A DNA stretch of 64,000 nucleotides from Mycobacterium sp. 1554424.7 (GCF_001665295.1 NZ_LZSE01000120.1:42911-106910), one strand, 5' to 3'; shown: positions 43,061 through 52,054, counted from the stretch's first letter. Numbers and translations are program-made. Notes: generated by a model from the sequence alone, not told the origin.

Positions 43061-44068
43061 ATGAAGCTTCGACGCCTGGGACGCAGCGGGTTGTATGTCT
43101 CCGAACTAGCCCTCGGTACAATGACTTTCGGCATGCCGGGCTGGGGATGCGACGAACCCACAGCAACAGCGCTCATCGGCCGCTATCTCGACGCGGGCGG
43201 CAACATCATCGACACCGCCAGCGGGTACCTGCGCTCCGAAGAAATCTGCGGGCGGGCGCTGCGCGGCAAACGCGACGACGTCGTGTTGGCCACCAAGTTT
43301 GGCATGGCCGTGGGCAGCGGCCCACACGCCCGCGGCGCCGGGCGAAAGCACATCAAACAGATCTGCGAACAAAGCCTGCGCCAACTTCAAACAGACCGAA
43401 TCGACCTGTACTGGCTGCACGTCGATGACCACGCCACCCCGCTCGAGGAAACGTTCACCGCACTCGACGACCTCATCCGCGACGGCAAGATCCTGTACGT
43501 CGGTGTGTCGAACATGCGCGCATATCGGCTCATGAAAGCACTCGGTGTGTGCGACCGGCTCGGCGTCACCCGCCCGATCGCCTTCCAAGGCGAATACAAC
43601 CTCATCGTGCGCAGCCTCGAGCGCGAGCACCTACAGCTATTCGCCGAAGAGGGCCTGGGTTTGATGAGCTGGAGCCCCCTGGCCGCCGGCATGCTCACCG
43701 GCAAGGTCCAACCCGGCGACACCACCGAAAACACCCGACTGGCGCAACACGAGGTGCCGTTCGACGCATTTCACAAGAACGACCGCGGCTTTGAGATTGT
43801 CAACTTCGTTCAGAAGGCGGCTGATGAACTCGGTTGCACTGCTGCACAATTGGCACTCGCGTGGCAGCGCACGCGACCCGTGGCGTCGATCATTGTCGGG
43901 GCACGCACCCTTGAGCAGCTCGACGACAACCTCGGATCACTCAAGGTGTCGATTCCGGTGGACACGCTGGTCGAACTGGACCGGGCAACGGCGGTCGAGG
44001 GCGAATATCCCGGCGCGTTCATCGACACCTTCGAGCAGTGGTTCCTCAAGCGAGGTAAGGATGACTGA
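43061..44068 (+). CDS. aldo/keto reductase
   Basis: Aldo/keto reductase of 335 residues. The catalytic tetrad is visible as Asp51 and Tyr56 (IIDTASGY), Lys79 (ATKFG) and His120 (YWLHVDD), with an NADPH-binding GARTLEQLDDNL near the C-terminus. It should reduce an aldehyde or ketone, and the LuxC-like enzyme six bases upstream is a natural aldehyde source. Its stop lies inside the following SDR gene (8-bp overlap). Substrate unknown. Confidence 0.88.
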   Translation: MKLRRLGRSGLYVSELALGTMTFGMPGWGCDEPTATALIGRYLDAGGNIIDTASGYLRSEEICGRALRGKRDDVVLATKFGMAVGSGPHARGAGRKHIKQICEQSLRQLQTDRIDLYWLHVDDHATPLEETFTALDDLIRDGKILYVGVSNMRAYRLMKALGVCDRLGVTRPIAFQGEYNLIVRSLEREHLQLFAEEGLGLMSWSPLAAGMLTGKVQPGDTTENTRLAQHEVPFDAFHKNDRGFEIVNFVQKAADELGCTAAQLALAWQRTRPVASIIVGARTLEQLDDNLGSLKVSIPVDTLVELDRATAVEGEYPGAFIDTFEQWFLKRGKDD

Positions 44069-44819
44069 ATCGGCGGACAAGATCGCGATCGTAACCGGCG
44101 GCGCGTCGGGCATCGGGCTGGGCATTGCCCAGCGTTTGGCCCGCGACGGCGCCAAAGTCGCGATCTTCGATCTTGACATCGCAGCGGCCGACGACGCGGC
44201 GACGAAAATCCACGCCGAGGGTGGTACGGCGATGGCTTTGCAGGTTGACGTCTCCGATCGGGGACGGATCCAGGACGCGGCTGACCTGGTCCGCCAGACA
44301 TATGGCCCGATCACGGTTCTGATCAACAACGCCGGTATGGAGGGTTTTCAACCGTTCCTGAAGATCACCCCGGAAAAGTGGGACCGCCTGCTCGCGGTGA
44401 ACCTCACCGGGACGTTCCACTGCTGCCAGATCGTGTTGCCGGACATGATCGCGACCGGATGGGGCCGCATCGTCAACATCTCCTCCTCGAGCACCCATGG
44501 CGGACAACCCTTTATGGCCCACTACGTCGCTTCCAAGTCCGGTGTCGTCGGATTGACGAAATCGCTGGCTCTCGAGTTCGGACCCAAGGGCATCACGGTC
44601 AACACCATTCCTCCCGGCTTTATTGACACGCCGATGACGCGGCGTAACGAAGCCGAAGGCAATCTCGGCGACACAGTGGAACATCACGCGGAAAAAACAC
44701 CGGTGCGCCGCGCCGGACGACCCGAAGACATCGCCGCGGCCTGCGCGTTCCTGGTGTCCGAGGAAGCCGGCTACATCACCGGACAGATCATCGGTGTCAA
44801 CGGCGGCAGAAACACATAG
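44061..44819 (+). CDS. classical short-chain dehydrogenase (3-oxoacyl reductase-like)
   Basis: Classical SDR of 252 residues. TGGASGIG (12-19), NNAG (89-92), NISSSS, catalytic Tyr155 and Lys159 (HYVASKSG), and the ending YITGQIIGVNGG are all in place. The general pattern is FabG-like; in a catabolic operon it more likely oxidises a hydroxy group. ATG at 44061, preceded by GAGGTAAGG, overlaps the AKR stop; a longer frame from 43791 would lie within the AKR gene. Confidence 0.88.
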   Translation: MTESADKIAIVTGGASGIGLGIAQRLARDGAKVAIFDLDIAAADDAATKIHAEGGTAMALQVDVSDRGRIQDAADLVRQTYGPITVLINNAGMEGFQPFLKITPEKWDRLLAVNLTGTFHCCQIVLPDMIATGWGRIVNISSSSTHGGQPFMAHYVASKSGVVGLTKSLALEFGPKGITVNTIPPGFIDTPMTRRNEAEGNLGDTVEHHAEKTPVRRAGRPEDIAAACAFLVSEEAGYITGQIIGVNGGRNT

Positions 44820-44844
44820 TCGGCGCTGCACCTGGAATTTGACG

Positions 44845-46269
44845 ATGACGATCACCGCCCTATTCATCGACGGCCGGCCGCTGGCGGCCCAAGACGTCTA
44901 CGACAACATCGACCCCTCGACGGGCCGCTCGCTAGGCCAGGTGAGCCGCGGTACTGCTGAGGACGTCGATCGTGCCGTCAGCGCCGCGCGGCGGGCGTCG
45001 AGCGCGTGGTCACAAACAGCGCCCGCCGAACGTGCCCAGATTCTCACTCGGCTGGCCGATCTGATCGACGCCCATCATGAACGCCTCGCGGTGCTGGAAA
45101 GCGAGGACACCGGAAAACCGTTGAGCCAGGCCCGCACCGACGCCGCCGTCGCGGCACGGTATTTCCGGTTTTACGGGCACGCGATCGATAGCTACTACGG
45201 CCACAGCATTCCGCTCACCTCAGACCTGCACGTGTACACCCGCCGCGAGCCGCTGGGCGTGACAGGCCACATCCTCGCCTGGAACTACCCCATGCAACTG
45301 CTCGCGCGGGCGATTGCCCCGGCGATCGCGGCCGGCAACACCACGGTTGCCAAACCTGCCGACGAAACACCCCGCACTGCGGTGGAATTCGCCAAACTCG
45401 CGATCACAGCCGGTCTACCGGCGGGGGTGTTCAACGTCGTCACCGGCCTGGGCCCCGAAGCCGGTGCCGCCTTAGCGGCCCATTCCGAGATCGACCATAT
45501 CGGTTTCGTCGGGTCTGCTGAGATCGGCTCGGCCGTGGCCCACGCCGCCGCCGAAAGGGTGGCGCCCACCCTCCTAGAACTGGGCGGAAAGTCGGCCCAG
45601 ATCGTGTTTCCCGACGCCGACTTCGCGCGCGCCACCGAATTCATCGCCAAAGCGATCCTGCAGAACGCCGGGCAGACCTGCTCGGCCGGTTCGCGGCTGC
45701 TAGTACACGAGTCAATCCACGACCAGCTGCTCGACATGCTGCGCCGACGGTTCGGCCGCGTCACCATCGGCCCGGGTCTGCAAGACAAGGAACTGGGCCC
45801 ACTGATCTCGCGCAAGCAACAACAGCGCGTCGCCTCGCTGCTCGCCGAGAACACCCAAGGGAAACTCATCTGCGGCGGGTACGTGCCCGACGCGGCCGCT
45901 TTGGCCGATGGGGCCTACTTCTCGCCCACCGTCATCGACAACGTCGACCCGGCATCGGTTCTCGCCCAGGAAGAGATCTTCGGACCAGTCCTGACCGTCA
46001 ACACATTCGCTGACGAAGACGAAGCGATCAGCCTGGCCAACGGCACCGATTACGGGCTGCTGGGCGCGGTGTGGACCGCGGAGCTCTCGCGGGCCCATCG
46101 CCTCGCCGCCCGCATCCGGGCCGGCCAGGTCTATGTCAACACCTACGGCGCGGGCGGGGGAGTCGAGCTGCCCTTCGGTGGGTTCAAAAAGTCCGGATAC
46201 GGCCGCGAAAAAGGCCACGAGGCGCTCGACGCCTACACCGCCACCAAAACCGTTGTCGTGCACCTGTAA
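44845..46269 (+). CDS. aldehyde dehydrogenase
   Basis: Aldehyde dehydrogenase of 474 residues, with AWNYPMQ, FVGSAEIG, general base Glu245 (LELGGKS) and catalytic Cys279 (AGQTCSAGSR). The pattern GGVELPFGGFKKSGYGREKG near the end is typical of betaine- and gamma-aminobutyraldehyde-type enzymes. It should oxidise an aldehyde to an acid with NAD(P). It lies 25 bp after the SDR and 19 bp before a P450. Opposing functions in one operon, an acid reductase pair and this oxidase, suggest they act on different carbons of the substrate. Confidence 0.9.
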   Translation: MTITALFIDGRPLAAQDVYDNIDPSTGRSLGQVSRGTAEDVDRAVSAARRASSAWSQTAPAERAQILTRLADLIDAHHERLAVLESEDTGKPLSQARTDAAVAARYFRFYGHAIDSYYGHSIPLTSDLHVYTRREPLGVTGHILAWNYPMQLLARAIAPAIAAGNTTVAKPADETPRTAVEFAKLAITAGLPAGVFNVVTGLGPEAGAALAAHSEIDHIGFVGSAEIGSAVAHAAAERVAPTLLELGGKSAQIVFPDADFARATEFIAKAILQNAGQTCSAGSRLLVHESIHDQLLDMLRRRFGRVTIGPGLQDKELGPLISRKQQQRVASLLAENTQGKLICGGYVPDAAALADGAYFSPTVIDNVDPASVLAQEEIFGPVLTVNTFADEDEAISLANGTDYGLLGAVWTAELSRAHRLAARIRAGQVYVNTYGAGGGVELPFGGFKKSGYGREKGHEALDAYTATKTVVVHL

Positions 46270-46288
46270 ACAACAGAGAGACCAACTG

Positions 46289-47623
46289 ATGACCGACTTC
46301 GACGCGATCGACTTTTTCACCGACAGATCGCTGATCACCGACCCCTACCCCTACTTCGATCACCTGCGCGCGCAGTGCCCAATCACGCGCGAGCCCCACC
46401 ACGGCGTCCTCGCAGTCACCGGCTACGACGAAGCCGTCGAGCTATCCCGCGACTCCGAGTCCTTCTCCTCCTGCATCTCGGTATCGGGTCCGCTGTTCCC
46501 GCTGCCTTTCGACACCGACGGCGACGACATCACACCCCAGATCGAGGCGCACCGCGACGTGTTCCCGATGGCCGAACACATGGTCACCATGGATCCCCCC
46601 GCGCACACGCGCGCCCGCGCGCTGCTCAGCCGCCTACTCACCCCGCGCCGGCTCAAAGAAAACGAAGACTTCATGTGGCCACTGGCCGACAGCGAGCTGG
46701 ACACGTTCATCACCACCGGAAAGGCCGAATTCCTGCGCGATTACGCCAAACCGTTCTCACTCCTGGTCATCGCGGACCTGCTCGGCGTGCCCGAGGAAGA
46801 CCGCGCCGAGTTCCGTCAAGTCTTTGACACCGTGGCAAGCCGACCCGGTGATCTCGACAACGAGCGCAGCGTCAACCCGCTGACCTACCTCGAGCGCAAG
46901 TTCACCGAATACGTCGACGACCGGCGCCGCAATCCCCGCGACGACGTCCTGTCCGGCCTGGCCGGCGCCACCTACCCCGACGGCAGCACCCCTGAGGCGA
47001 TCGAGGTGGTCCGACTGGCCACCTTCCTGTTCGGCGCCGGGCAGGAAACCACCGCCAAACTGCTCACCGCCGCCGTGCGATTTCTCGCCGAAGACCCGGC
47101 ATTGCAGCAACGCCTGCGCGCCGACCGAAGCCTGATCCCGAGCTTCATCGAAGAGACACTGCGCCTGGAAAGCCCCGTCAAAAGCGACTTTCGACTCGCC
47201 AAGTGCCACACCGACCTTGGCGGTCGTGATGTGCCAGCGGGCACGGTCGTGATGTCAATTCTCGGCGCGGCCAACCGCGATCCTCGCAAATTCGACGACC
47301 CACACACCTTGCGTGTCGACAGACCAAATGTGCGCGAGCACATCGCGTTCGGCCGCGGCGTCCATGCTTGTCCCGGTGCCCCCCTGGCCCGCGTCGAAGG
47401 ACGCATCACGCTCGAACGCCTACTGGACCGCACCACCGACATCAGGATCTCGCCCTCGCAGCACGGACCGCCCGGTGCCCGCCGCTACAGCTACGAACCC
47501 ACCTTCATCATGCGCGGGCTTACCAGCCTGCACATCGAATTCACCCCCGCAACGACGCCGGGTCATCTCCGCAACCAGACGACCGACTCATCCCCCGAGG
47601 GGGCAGGAAGGCACATTCCATGA
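46289..47623 (+). CDS. cytochrome P450
   Basis: P450 of 444 residues, with I-helix GAGQETT (249-255), ExxR Glu289/Arg292 and haem loop FGRGVHACPGAPLAR (Cys361). The C-terminal 40 residues after the last strand are longer than usual and polar (TTPGHLRNQTTDSSPEG). It is not closely similar to the two AveC-linked P450s. ATG at 46289; the stop overlaps the next start (ATGA), so it is coupled to the TauD-family dioxygenase, and both could oxidise one substrate in sequence. Confidence 0.9.
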   Translation: MTDFDAIDFFTDRSLITDPYPYFDHLRAQCPITREPHHGVLAVTGYDEAVELSRDSESFSSCISVSGPLFPLPFDTDGDDITPQIEAHRDVFPMAEHMVTMDPPAHTRARALLSRLLTPRRLKENEDFMWPLADSELDTFITTGKAEFLRDYAKPFSLLVIADLLGVPEEDRAEFRQVFDTVASRPGDLDNERSVNPLTYLERKFTEYVDDRRRNPRDDVLSGLAGATYPDGSTPEAIEVVRLATFLFGAGQETTAKLLTAAVRFLAEDPALQQRLRADRSLIPSFIEETLRLESPVKSDFRLAKCHTDLGGRDVPAGTVVMSILGAANRDPRKFDDPHTLRVDRPNVREHIAFGRGVHACPGAPLARVEGRITLERLLDRTTDIRISPSQHGPPGARRYSYEPTFIMRGLTSLHIEFTPATTPGHLRNQTTDSSPEGAGRHIP

Positions 47624-48426
47624 TGCACACCGTCGCGCTCAGCCCTGGGCTGGGCGTCGAAGTCACCGGCGCGCTCGACCTTCTCGACCCGGCCGTCATC
47701 GCCCGCTGCCGAGAAGCGTTGACGTGGCGCGGTGTCCTGCTCATCCGCGGACTGCACCTGGATGACACGGAGCAGCTGGCGTTCAGCCGCGGGCTGGGCA
47801 CCGTATTGGCTCCCGGCGGCCAAGAGATCTTCAAAGTCACCCTGGACCCCTCGAAAAACCCTGCCGCCGAATACCTCAAGGGCACCTTCAACTGGCACAT
47901 CGACGACACCACCAGCACCGTGCCCGCCAAAGCCACCATGCTCACCGCGCGCCACGTCGCCATGACCGGAGGCGGCACCCAGTTCGCCAATACCTATGCC
48001 GCATACGAAAACCTGCCCGACACAGAACGCAAACAGTACGCCGACCTACGCGTGGTGCACAGCTTCGAGGCCGCACAGCGACTGGTCAATCCCGACCCCA
48101 GCGCCAAGGAACTCGCCGCATGGCGCGCCCTTCCCACCCACGAGACGCCGCTGGTGTGGAAGCGCCGAGACGGGCGCCGCTCCCTAGTGATCGGTGCCAA
48201 CGCCGACCACATCGTGGGACTGCATCCCGCCGAGAGTGCGGCAGTGCTCGACGACTTGCTCACCTGGACCACCCAGGATCGGTTCTGCTACACCCACGAC
48301 TGGCAGGTCGGCGACGTCGTCATCTGGGACAACACCGGCATTTTGCACCGCGCGTTGCCGTATGACCCGTCCTCGCAGCGCACGTTGCACCGCACCACCA
48401 TCGCCGGCGAAGAACCGTGGAGCTAG
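47620..48426 (+). CDS. TauD/TfdA-family Fe(II)/2-oxoglutarate dioxygenase
   Basis: Non-haem iron dioxygenase of 268 residues. The iron-binding triad is His93 and Asp95 (NWHIDDTT) and His243 (ILHRALPYD), with Arg254 or Arg258 available to hold 2-oxoglutarate. Such enzymes hydroxylate unactivated carbons, often cleaving C-S, C-O or C-N bonds. ATG at 47620 overlaps the P450 stop. The carboxymuconolactone decarboxylase-family gene follows 14 bp later. Confidence 0.88.
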   Translation: MMHTVALSPGLGVEVTGALDLLDPAVIARCREALTWRGVLLIRGLHLDDTEQLAFSRGLGTVLAPGGQEIFKVTLDPSKNPAAEYLKGTFNWHIDDTTSTVPAKATMLTARHVAMTGGGTQFANTYAAYENLPDTERKQYADLRVVHSFEAAQRLVNPDPSAKELAAWRALPTHETPLVWKRRDGRRSLVIGANADHIVGLHPAESAAVLDDLLTWTTQDRFCYTHDWQVGDVVIWDNTGILHRALPYDPSSQRTLHRTTIAGEEPWS

Positions 48427-48440
48427 CTGAGGAGACGACC

Positions 48441-48821
48441 GTGGACAAGGCAACTTATGACACCGGGCTGCAGATACGAAAGGCGGTGCTTGGCGAGGCC
48501 TACGTCGACAAGGCGCTCGCGCAAGCCGATGACTTCACCCAACCCCTACAAAACCTCGTCACCGAATACTGCTGGGGGGCAGTGTGGGGACGCGACGGAC
48601 TCTCACCCAAGATCCGCAGCATGCTCAACATCGCCATGCTCTCCATCCTCAACCGCCCACACGAGTTACGCACCCATATCCGCGGCGCCCAGACCAACGG
48701 AGTGACACCAGAGGAGATCCGCGAGATCCTGCTGCAGGTGGGGATCTATGCCGGAATACCAGCGGCGGTCGACGCATTCCGCATCGCCGGTGAAACACTG
48801 GCCGAACACGCTCAAAGCTAG
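48441..48821 (+). CDS. carboxymuconolactone decarboxylase (CMD)-family protein
   Basis: Small all-helical protein of 126 residues, matching the gamma-carboxymuconolactone decarboxylase family from TYDTGLQIRKAVLGEAYVD through RSMLNIAMLSILNRPHELRTHIRGA to EIREILLQVGIYAGIPAA. It lacks the CxxC of the AhpD peroxidase branch, so a decarboxylase or lactone-type role is more likely. The GTG at 48441 is chosen because GAGGAG precedes it; an in-frame GTG at 48417 has none. Confidence 0.87.
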   Translation: MDKATYDTGLQIRKAVLGEAYVDKALAQADDFTQPLQNLVTEYCWGAVWGRDGLSPKIRSMLNIAMLSILNRPHELRTHIRGAQTNGVTPEEIREILLQVGIYAGIPAAVDAFRIAGETLAEHAQS

Positions 48822-48831
48822 GTCGCCCACC

Positions 48832-49728
48832 ATGGATATCGGATTCATCGGACTGGGCAACATGGGGTTTCCCATCGCACGCCGCCTCATCGACGCCGGA
48901 CACCGCATCATGGCCTACGACACCCAACCCGACGCCCTCGACAGACTGATCACCCATGGCGCCCAAGCCGCGTCCTCCCCGAAAGAGGTCGCCGATCACG
49001 CCGAAACGGTCATGGCCAGCTTGCCCTCACTAAAGGCCTCTCTCAATGTTGCGACCGGGCGGGGCGGCATCGTCGGTGGCCGACGCGTCAGGAGGTTTAT
49101 CGACCTTTCGACGGTCGGAAGCGCGACGGCCGTTCGAATTCATTGCTTGTTGGCCGAACGTGGCATCGTCGCGATTGATAGTCCGGTCAGCGGAGGAGTC
49201 GGCGGAGCAGAACGAGGAACACTTGCCGTCATGGTTTCCTGTCCCACGGTCGAATTCGAGTTATTGAAGCCAATTTTCGAGACGCTGGGCAAGGTGTTCT
49301 ACATCGGTGACAAGCCAGGCTCAGCGCAAACGATGAAGCTCGCCAACAACTTGCTTTCAGCGACCGCGCTGGCCGCCACGGCGGAGGTCTTGGTGATGGG
49401 CGTCAAATCAGGCCTCGACGCCGGCGTGATGATTGACGTTCTCAACGCCGGTTCCGGGGCGACGAGCGCCAGCCGAGACAAATTTCCGCGCGCCGTGCTG
49501 CCGCGCACCTTCGACTATGGCTTTGCCACCGGGTTGATGGTCAAAGACATCCACCTCTATCTCGAAGAGGCACAAGATCTGGGGCTGCCGACTACGGTCG
49601 CTGCAGAGGTAGGAAAGGTATGGGACACCGTCATCGACGAGTACGGCCCCGCCTCTGACTTCACGTCGGTGATCAAGCCGATCGAGGATGCCGCCGGCGT
49701 GGTGGTCAAAGCGAAGGCCCGAGGGTGA
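48832..49728 (+). CDS. 3-hydroxyisobutyrate dehydrogenase-family protein
   Basis: Beta-hydroxyacid dehydrogenase of 298 residues. It has the N-terminal dinucleotide motif GLGNMG (7-12), the substrate-binding SPVSGGVGGAERGTLAV near residue 117, and the catalytic lysine Lys169 (MKLANNLL). It should oxidise a beta-hydroxy acid or reduce an aldehyde acid. One oddity is the loop VATGRGGIVGGRRVRRFIDL around residues 73-92, where family members usually read a short VVxGxxG. Last gene of the ten-gene operon; ATG at 48832. Confidence 0.87.
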   Translation: MDIGFIGLGNMGFPIARRLIDAGHRIMAYDTQPDALDRLITHGAQAASSPKEVADHAETVMASLPSLKASLNVATGRGGIVGGRRVRRFIDLSTVGSATAVRIHCLLAERGIVAIDSPVSGGVGGAERGTLAVMVSCPTVEFELLKPIFETLGKVFYIGDKPGSAQTMKLANNLLSATALAATAEVLVMGVKSGLDAGVMIDVLNAGSGATSASRDKFPRAVLPRTFDYGFATGLMVKDIHLYLEEAQDLGLPTTVAAEVGKVWDTVIDEYGPASDFTSVIKPIEDAAGVVVKAKARG

Positions 49729-49745
49729 GCCCGGCTTGACCCGGA

Positions 49746-50300
49746 CTATCGGCCGCTGCGGAATATCTCTGTGGGCGCACAACGTTCGACTGGCACCGAT
49801 GCGGCCCGAAGCGCCGCAGTCTTGAATATTCTGGCCGCCGAACTCAGGTGGTGCTTGGTGACGGCCGCGACGTTTGGTTGCCGCACAGTACTGAGGTCCC
49901 AGACCGACAGTGTCGTCAAGCTGGGATTCAGCGAGTTGTGTATCCATTGTCGGATCGAGGTGTTCTGACATAGCAGGTCAGCCGAAATCACAAGGGCATG
50001 GGGAACCTCGGTCATTACCTGCTGCGCATGGTCGCCGTCGGCGCGAATTGCTTTGGCGCCCAATATTCGCAATGGCCGCTCATCGGAGGAGTCGGGAAGC
50101 ATGGCAACGGCCTCCCAACCCGATCGGATCCGGTCAAACATGAGCCCACCCGCCGCTTGCACGACATCCTTGGCTGAGGCGCCGAGCACCACGACACGAT
50201 AGGGAATAGCCCATTCTGGGCGATCGAGACGAGCCGAAGCGAGCTGGAATCTCTCGCGGGTGCGCTGGTCGCTTGCGTCCAGGGACCGTCTGTCAGCCAT
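49746..50300 (-). CDS. conserved hypothetical protein, divergent from the Rieske operon
   Basis: Protein of 184 residues without a recognised domain. The pattern VVVLGASAKDVVQAAGGLMFDRI, then LRILGAKAI and HALVISADLL, suggests an alpha/beta fold, and similar proteins occur in actinobacteria near catabolic genes. The C-terminus is basic. The ATG at 50300 faces the Rieske oxygenase gene across a 154-bp promoter region with a 24-bp operator, so the two may be controlled together. No function is proposed. Confidence 0.6.
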   Translation of the reverse strand: MADRRSLDASDQRTRERFQLASARLDRPEWAIPYRVVVLGASAKDVVQAAGGLMFDRIRSGWEAVAMLPDSSDERPLRILGAKAIRADGDHAQQVMTEVPHALVISADLLCQNTSIRQWIHNSLNPSLTTLSVWDLSTVRQPNVAAVTKHHLSSAARIFKTAALRAASVPVERCAPTEIFRSGR

Positions 50301-50338
50301 GAGTTCCTTCCATCACGGAGTGTCCGACCAAAAGCCCG

Positions 50339-50368
50339 TTGACAAAACCATACGCCACCGTGTAGTTA
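50339..50368 (+). promoter_or_regulatory. promoter of the Rieske operon
   Basis: TTGACA (50339-50344), 18-bp spacer, TAGTTA (50363-50368). The 24-bp operator starts two bases later, over the expected transcription start, as at the LuxE-like promoter. Confidence 0.5.
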
Positions 50369-50369
50369 T

Positions 50370-50393
50370 TAACTAGACGGGCACGTCTTGTTG
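50370..50393. promoter_or_regulatory. 24-bp palindromic operator, copy 5
   Basis: Arms TAACTAGACG and CGTCTTGTTG with a 4-bp spacer; eight of ten positions pair. It lies 62 bp before the Rieske oxygenase start. Confidence 0.62.
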
Positions 50394-50454
50394 CGGTGTG
50401 TGCGAGGCACCGTCAGGACGTTTTTGCGAACACCCGGAATAGGAAGGTCATCCC

Positions 50455-51729
50455 GTGACAACACATTTCGCCAAGCCCGAGGCCGGCAGTTGGACGCAGC
50501 ATTGGCCCGAGCTGGGCACCGCTCCTGTCGACTACACCGACTCGATCGATCCGGAGTTCTACAAGGCCGAGCAAGAAGCCATCTTCAAGAAAATGTGGCT
50601 CAACCTCGGTCGGGTCGAGCGCTTGCCGAAGAAGGGCAGCTATTTCACCAAGGAGATCGCCGCGGCGGGTGAAGGCACGTCGGTGATCGTCGTCAACACA
50701 GGCGACGGGGTGATCAAGGCGTTCCACAACGTGTGCCGCCATCGCGGCAACAAGCTGATCTGGAACGACTACCCGCACGAGGAGGTCTCGGGCAGCTGCA
50801 GGCAGTTCACTTGCAAGTATCACGCTTGGCGCTACAGCCTCGACGGTGATCTCACGTTCATTCAGCAGGAGCACGAGTTCTTCGACATCGACAAGAGCGA
50901 CTTCGGCCTCATTCCGGTGCGCTGTGAGCTCTGGCGCGGGTTCATCTTCATCAACTTCGACAAGGACGCCGCGCCGCTGGATGAGTTCTTGGGCCGGCTC
51001 CCCAAGACCATCGAGGACTACCCGTTCGAGGAGATGACCGAGGTCTGGTCGTATCGCTCGGAGATCGGCGCCAACTGGAAGCTGTTCATCGACTCGTTCG
51101 CCGAGTTCTACCATGCGCCGATCCTGCACGCGAAGCAGTCGGTGCAGGAAGAGTCCGACAAGCTGATCAAATACGGATTCGAGGCGCTGCACTACGACAT
51201 CGACACGCCGCACTCGTTGATCACCTCCTGGGGCGGCATGAGCCCGCCCAAAGACCTGAACATGGTCAAGCCGATCGAGCGCATCCTGCGCGCTGGTTTG
51301 TTCGGGCCATGGGACAAGCCGGACATCGAGGGCATCGACCCGCCGCCGGTTGGGGTTAACCCGTCGCAGCACAAGCAGTGGGGCTGCTCGTCTTTCGAGT
51401 TCTTTCCGAACATGACGTTGCTGATCTGGGAGCCGGGTTGGTACCTGACCTATCACTACTGGCCGACCGCGGTAAACAAGCACATTTTCGAATGCAATCT
51501 TTACCTGGTGCCGGCGAAAACCTGCACGGAGCGTCTCCGCCACGAGATGACGGGCCTGGCGTTCAAGGAGTACGCCCTGCAGGATGCCAACACGCTGGAA
51601 GCCACCCAGACCATGATCGGCACCAAGGCCGTCACCGAGTTCCCGCTGTGCGATCAAGAGATCCTGCTTCGCCACCTCCACAAGGCTGTCGGCGACATCG
51701 TGAAAGGTCACCGCAATGGCTCAAAGTAA
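50455..51729 (+). CDS. Rieske ring-hydroxylating oxygenase alpha subunit
   Basis: Rieske non-haem iron oxygenase of 424 residues. The [2Fe-2S] ligands are Cys94 and His96 (CRHRG) and Cys120 and His123 (CKYHAW). The mononuclear iron site is in DSFAEFYHAPILH (Asp213, His220, His225). It should hydroxylate or demethylate its substrate with electrons from a separate reductase, which is not encoded nearby. GTG at 50455. Its end overlaps the next small gene by 14 bp, a hint of a dedicated partner. Substrate unknown. Confidence 0.9.
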   Translation: MTTHFAKPEAGSWTQHWPELGTAPVDYTDSIDPEFYKAEQEAIFKKMWLNLGRVERLPKKGSYFTKEIAAAGEGTSVIVVNTGDGVIKAFHNVCRHRGNKLIWNDYPHEEVSGSCRQFTCKYHAWRYSLDGDLTFIQQEHEFFDIDKSDFGLIPVRCELWRGFIFINFDKDAAPLDEFLGRLPKTIEDYPFEEMTEVWSYRSEIGANWKLFIDSFAEFYHAPILHAKQSVQEESDKLIKYGFEALHYDIDTPHSLITSWGGMSPPKDLNMVKPIERILRAGLFGPWDKPDIEGIDPPPVGVNPSQHKQWGCSSFEFFPNMTLLIWEPGWYLTYHYWPTAVNKHIFECNLYLVPAKTCTERLRHEMTGLAFKEYALQDANTLEATQTMIGTKAVTEFPLCDQEILLRHLHKAVGDIVKGHRNGSK

Positions 51730-52051
51730 GGCATTGCCAGCAGAGTTCGCCGACCTCGAGCAGTTCTTGGACTGGGATCTGGCCACCGAAGGCGAGCGCT
51801 ACGCCAAGCGTCTGGCCTCGGATATGCCTGAAATGCAAGCGTTCTACGACGCGGCATTGCCGCGGCTAGCCGACGCGATGGCCTATTGCGACAAGTTTCC
51901 GCTGCACGATCTGCCCGAGGACGTCCGGTCACTCATGCACATCCTGCAGTCGTTGATCACCATCTCGTTCCCGGTCGAGGTATGGAAGCAAGCCAGAGTC
52001 CCCGACAGTGGAGCCTCCTACGTCGAATGTGTCCAGGAGCCGGTGGTCTGA
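51716..52051 (+). CDS. small partner of the Rieske oxygenase, unknown family
   Basis: Helical protein of 111 residues with no motif I recognise. Its ATG lies inside the Rieske gene (14-bp overlap), giving tight coupling. Two cysteines (around residues 58 and 105) and an acidic N-terminal half are visible. It is too short for a normal ring-hydroxylase beta subunit (about 160 residues, NTF2 fold), but could take that place as a stabilising or substrate-gating subunit. The function is inferred from position only. Confidence 0.65.
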   Translation: MAQSKALPAEFADLEQFLDWDLATEGERYAKRLASDMPEMQAFYDAALPRLADAMAYCDKFPLHDLPEDVRSLMHILQSLITISFPVEVWKQARVPDSGASYVECVQEPVV

Positions 52052-52054
52052 ATC

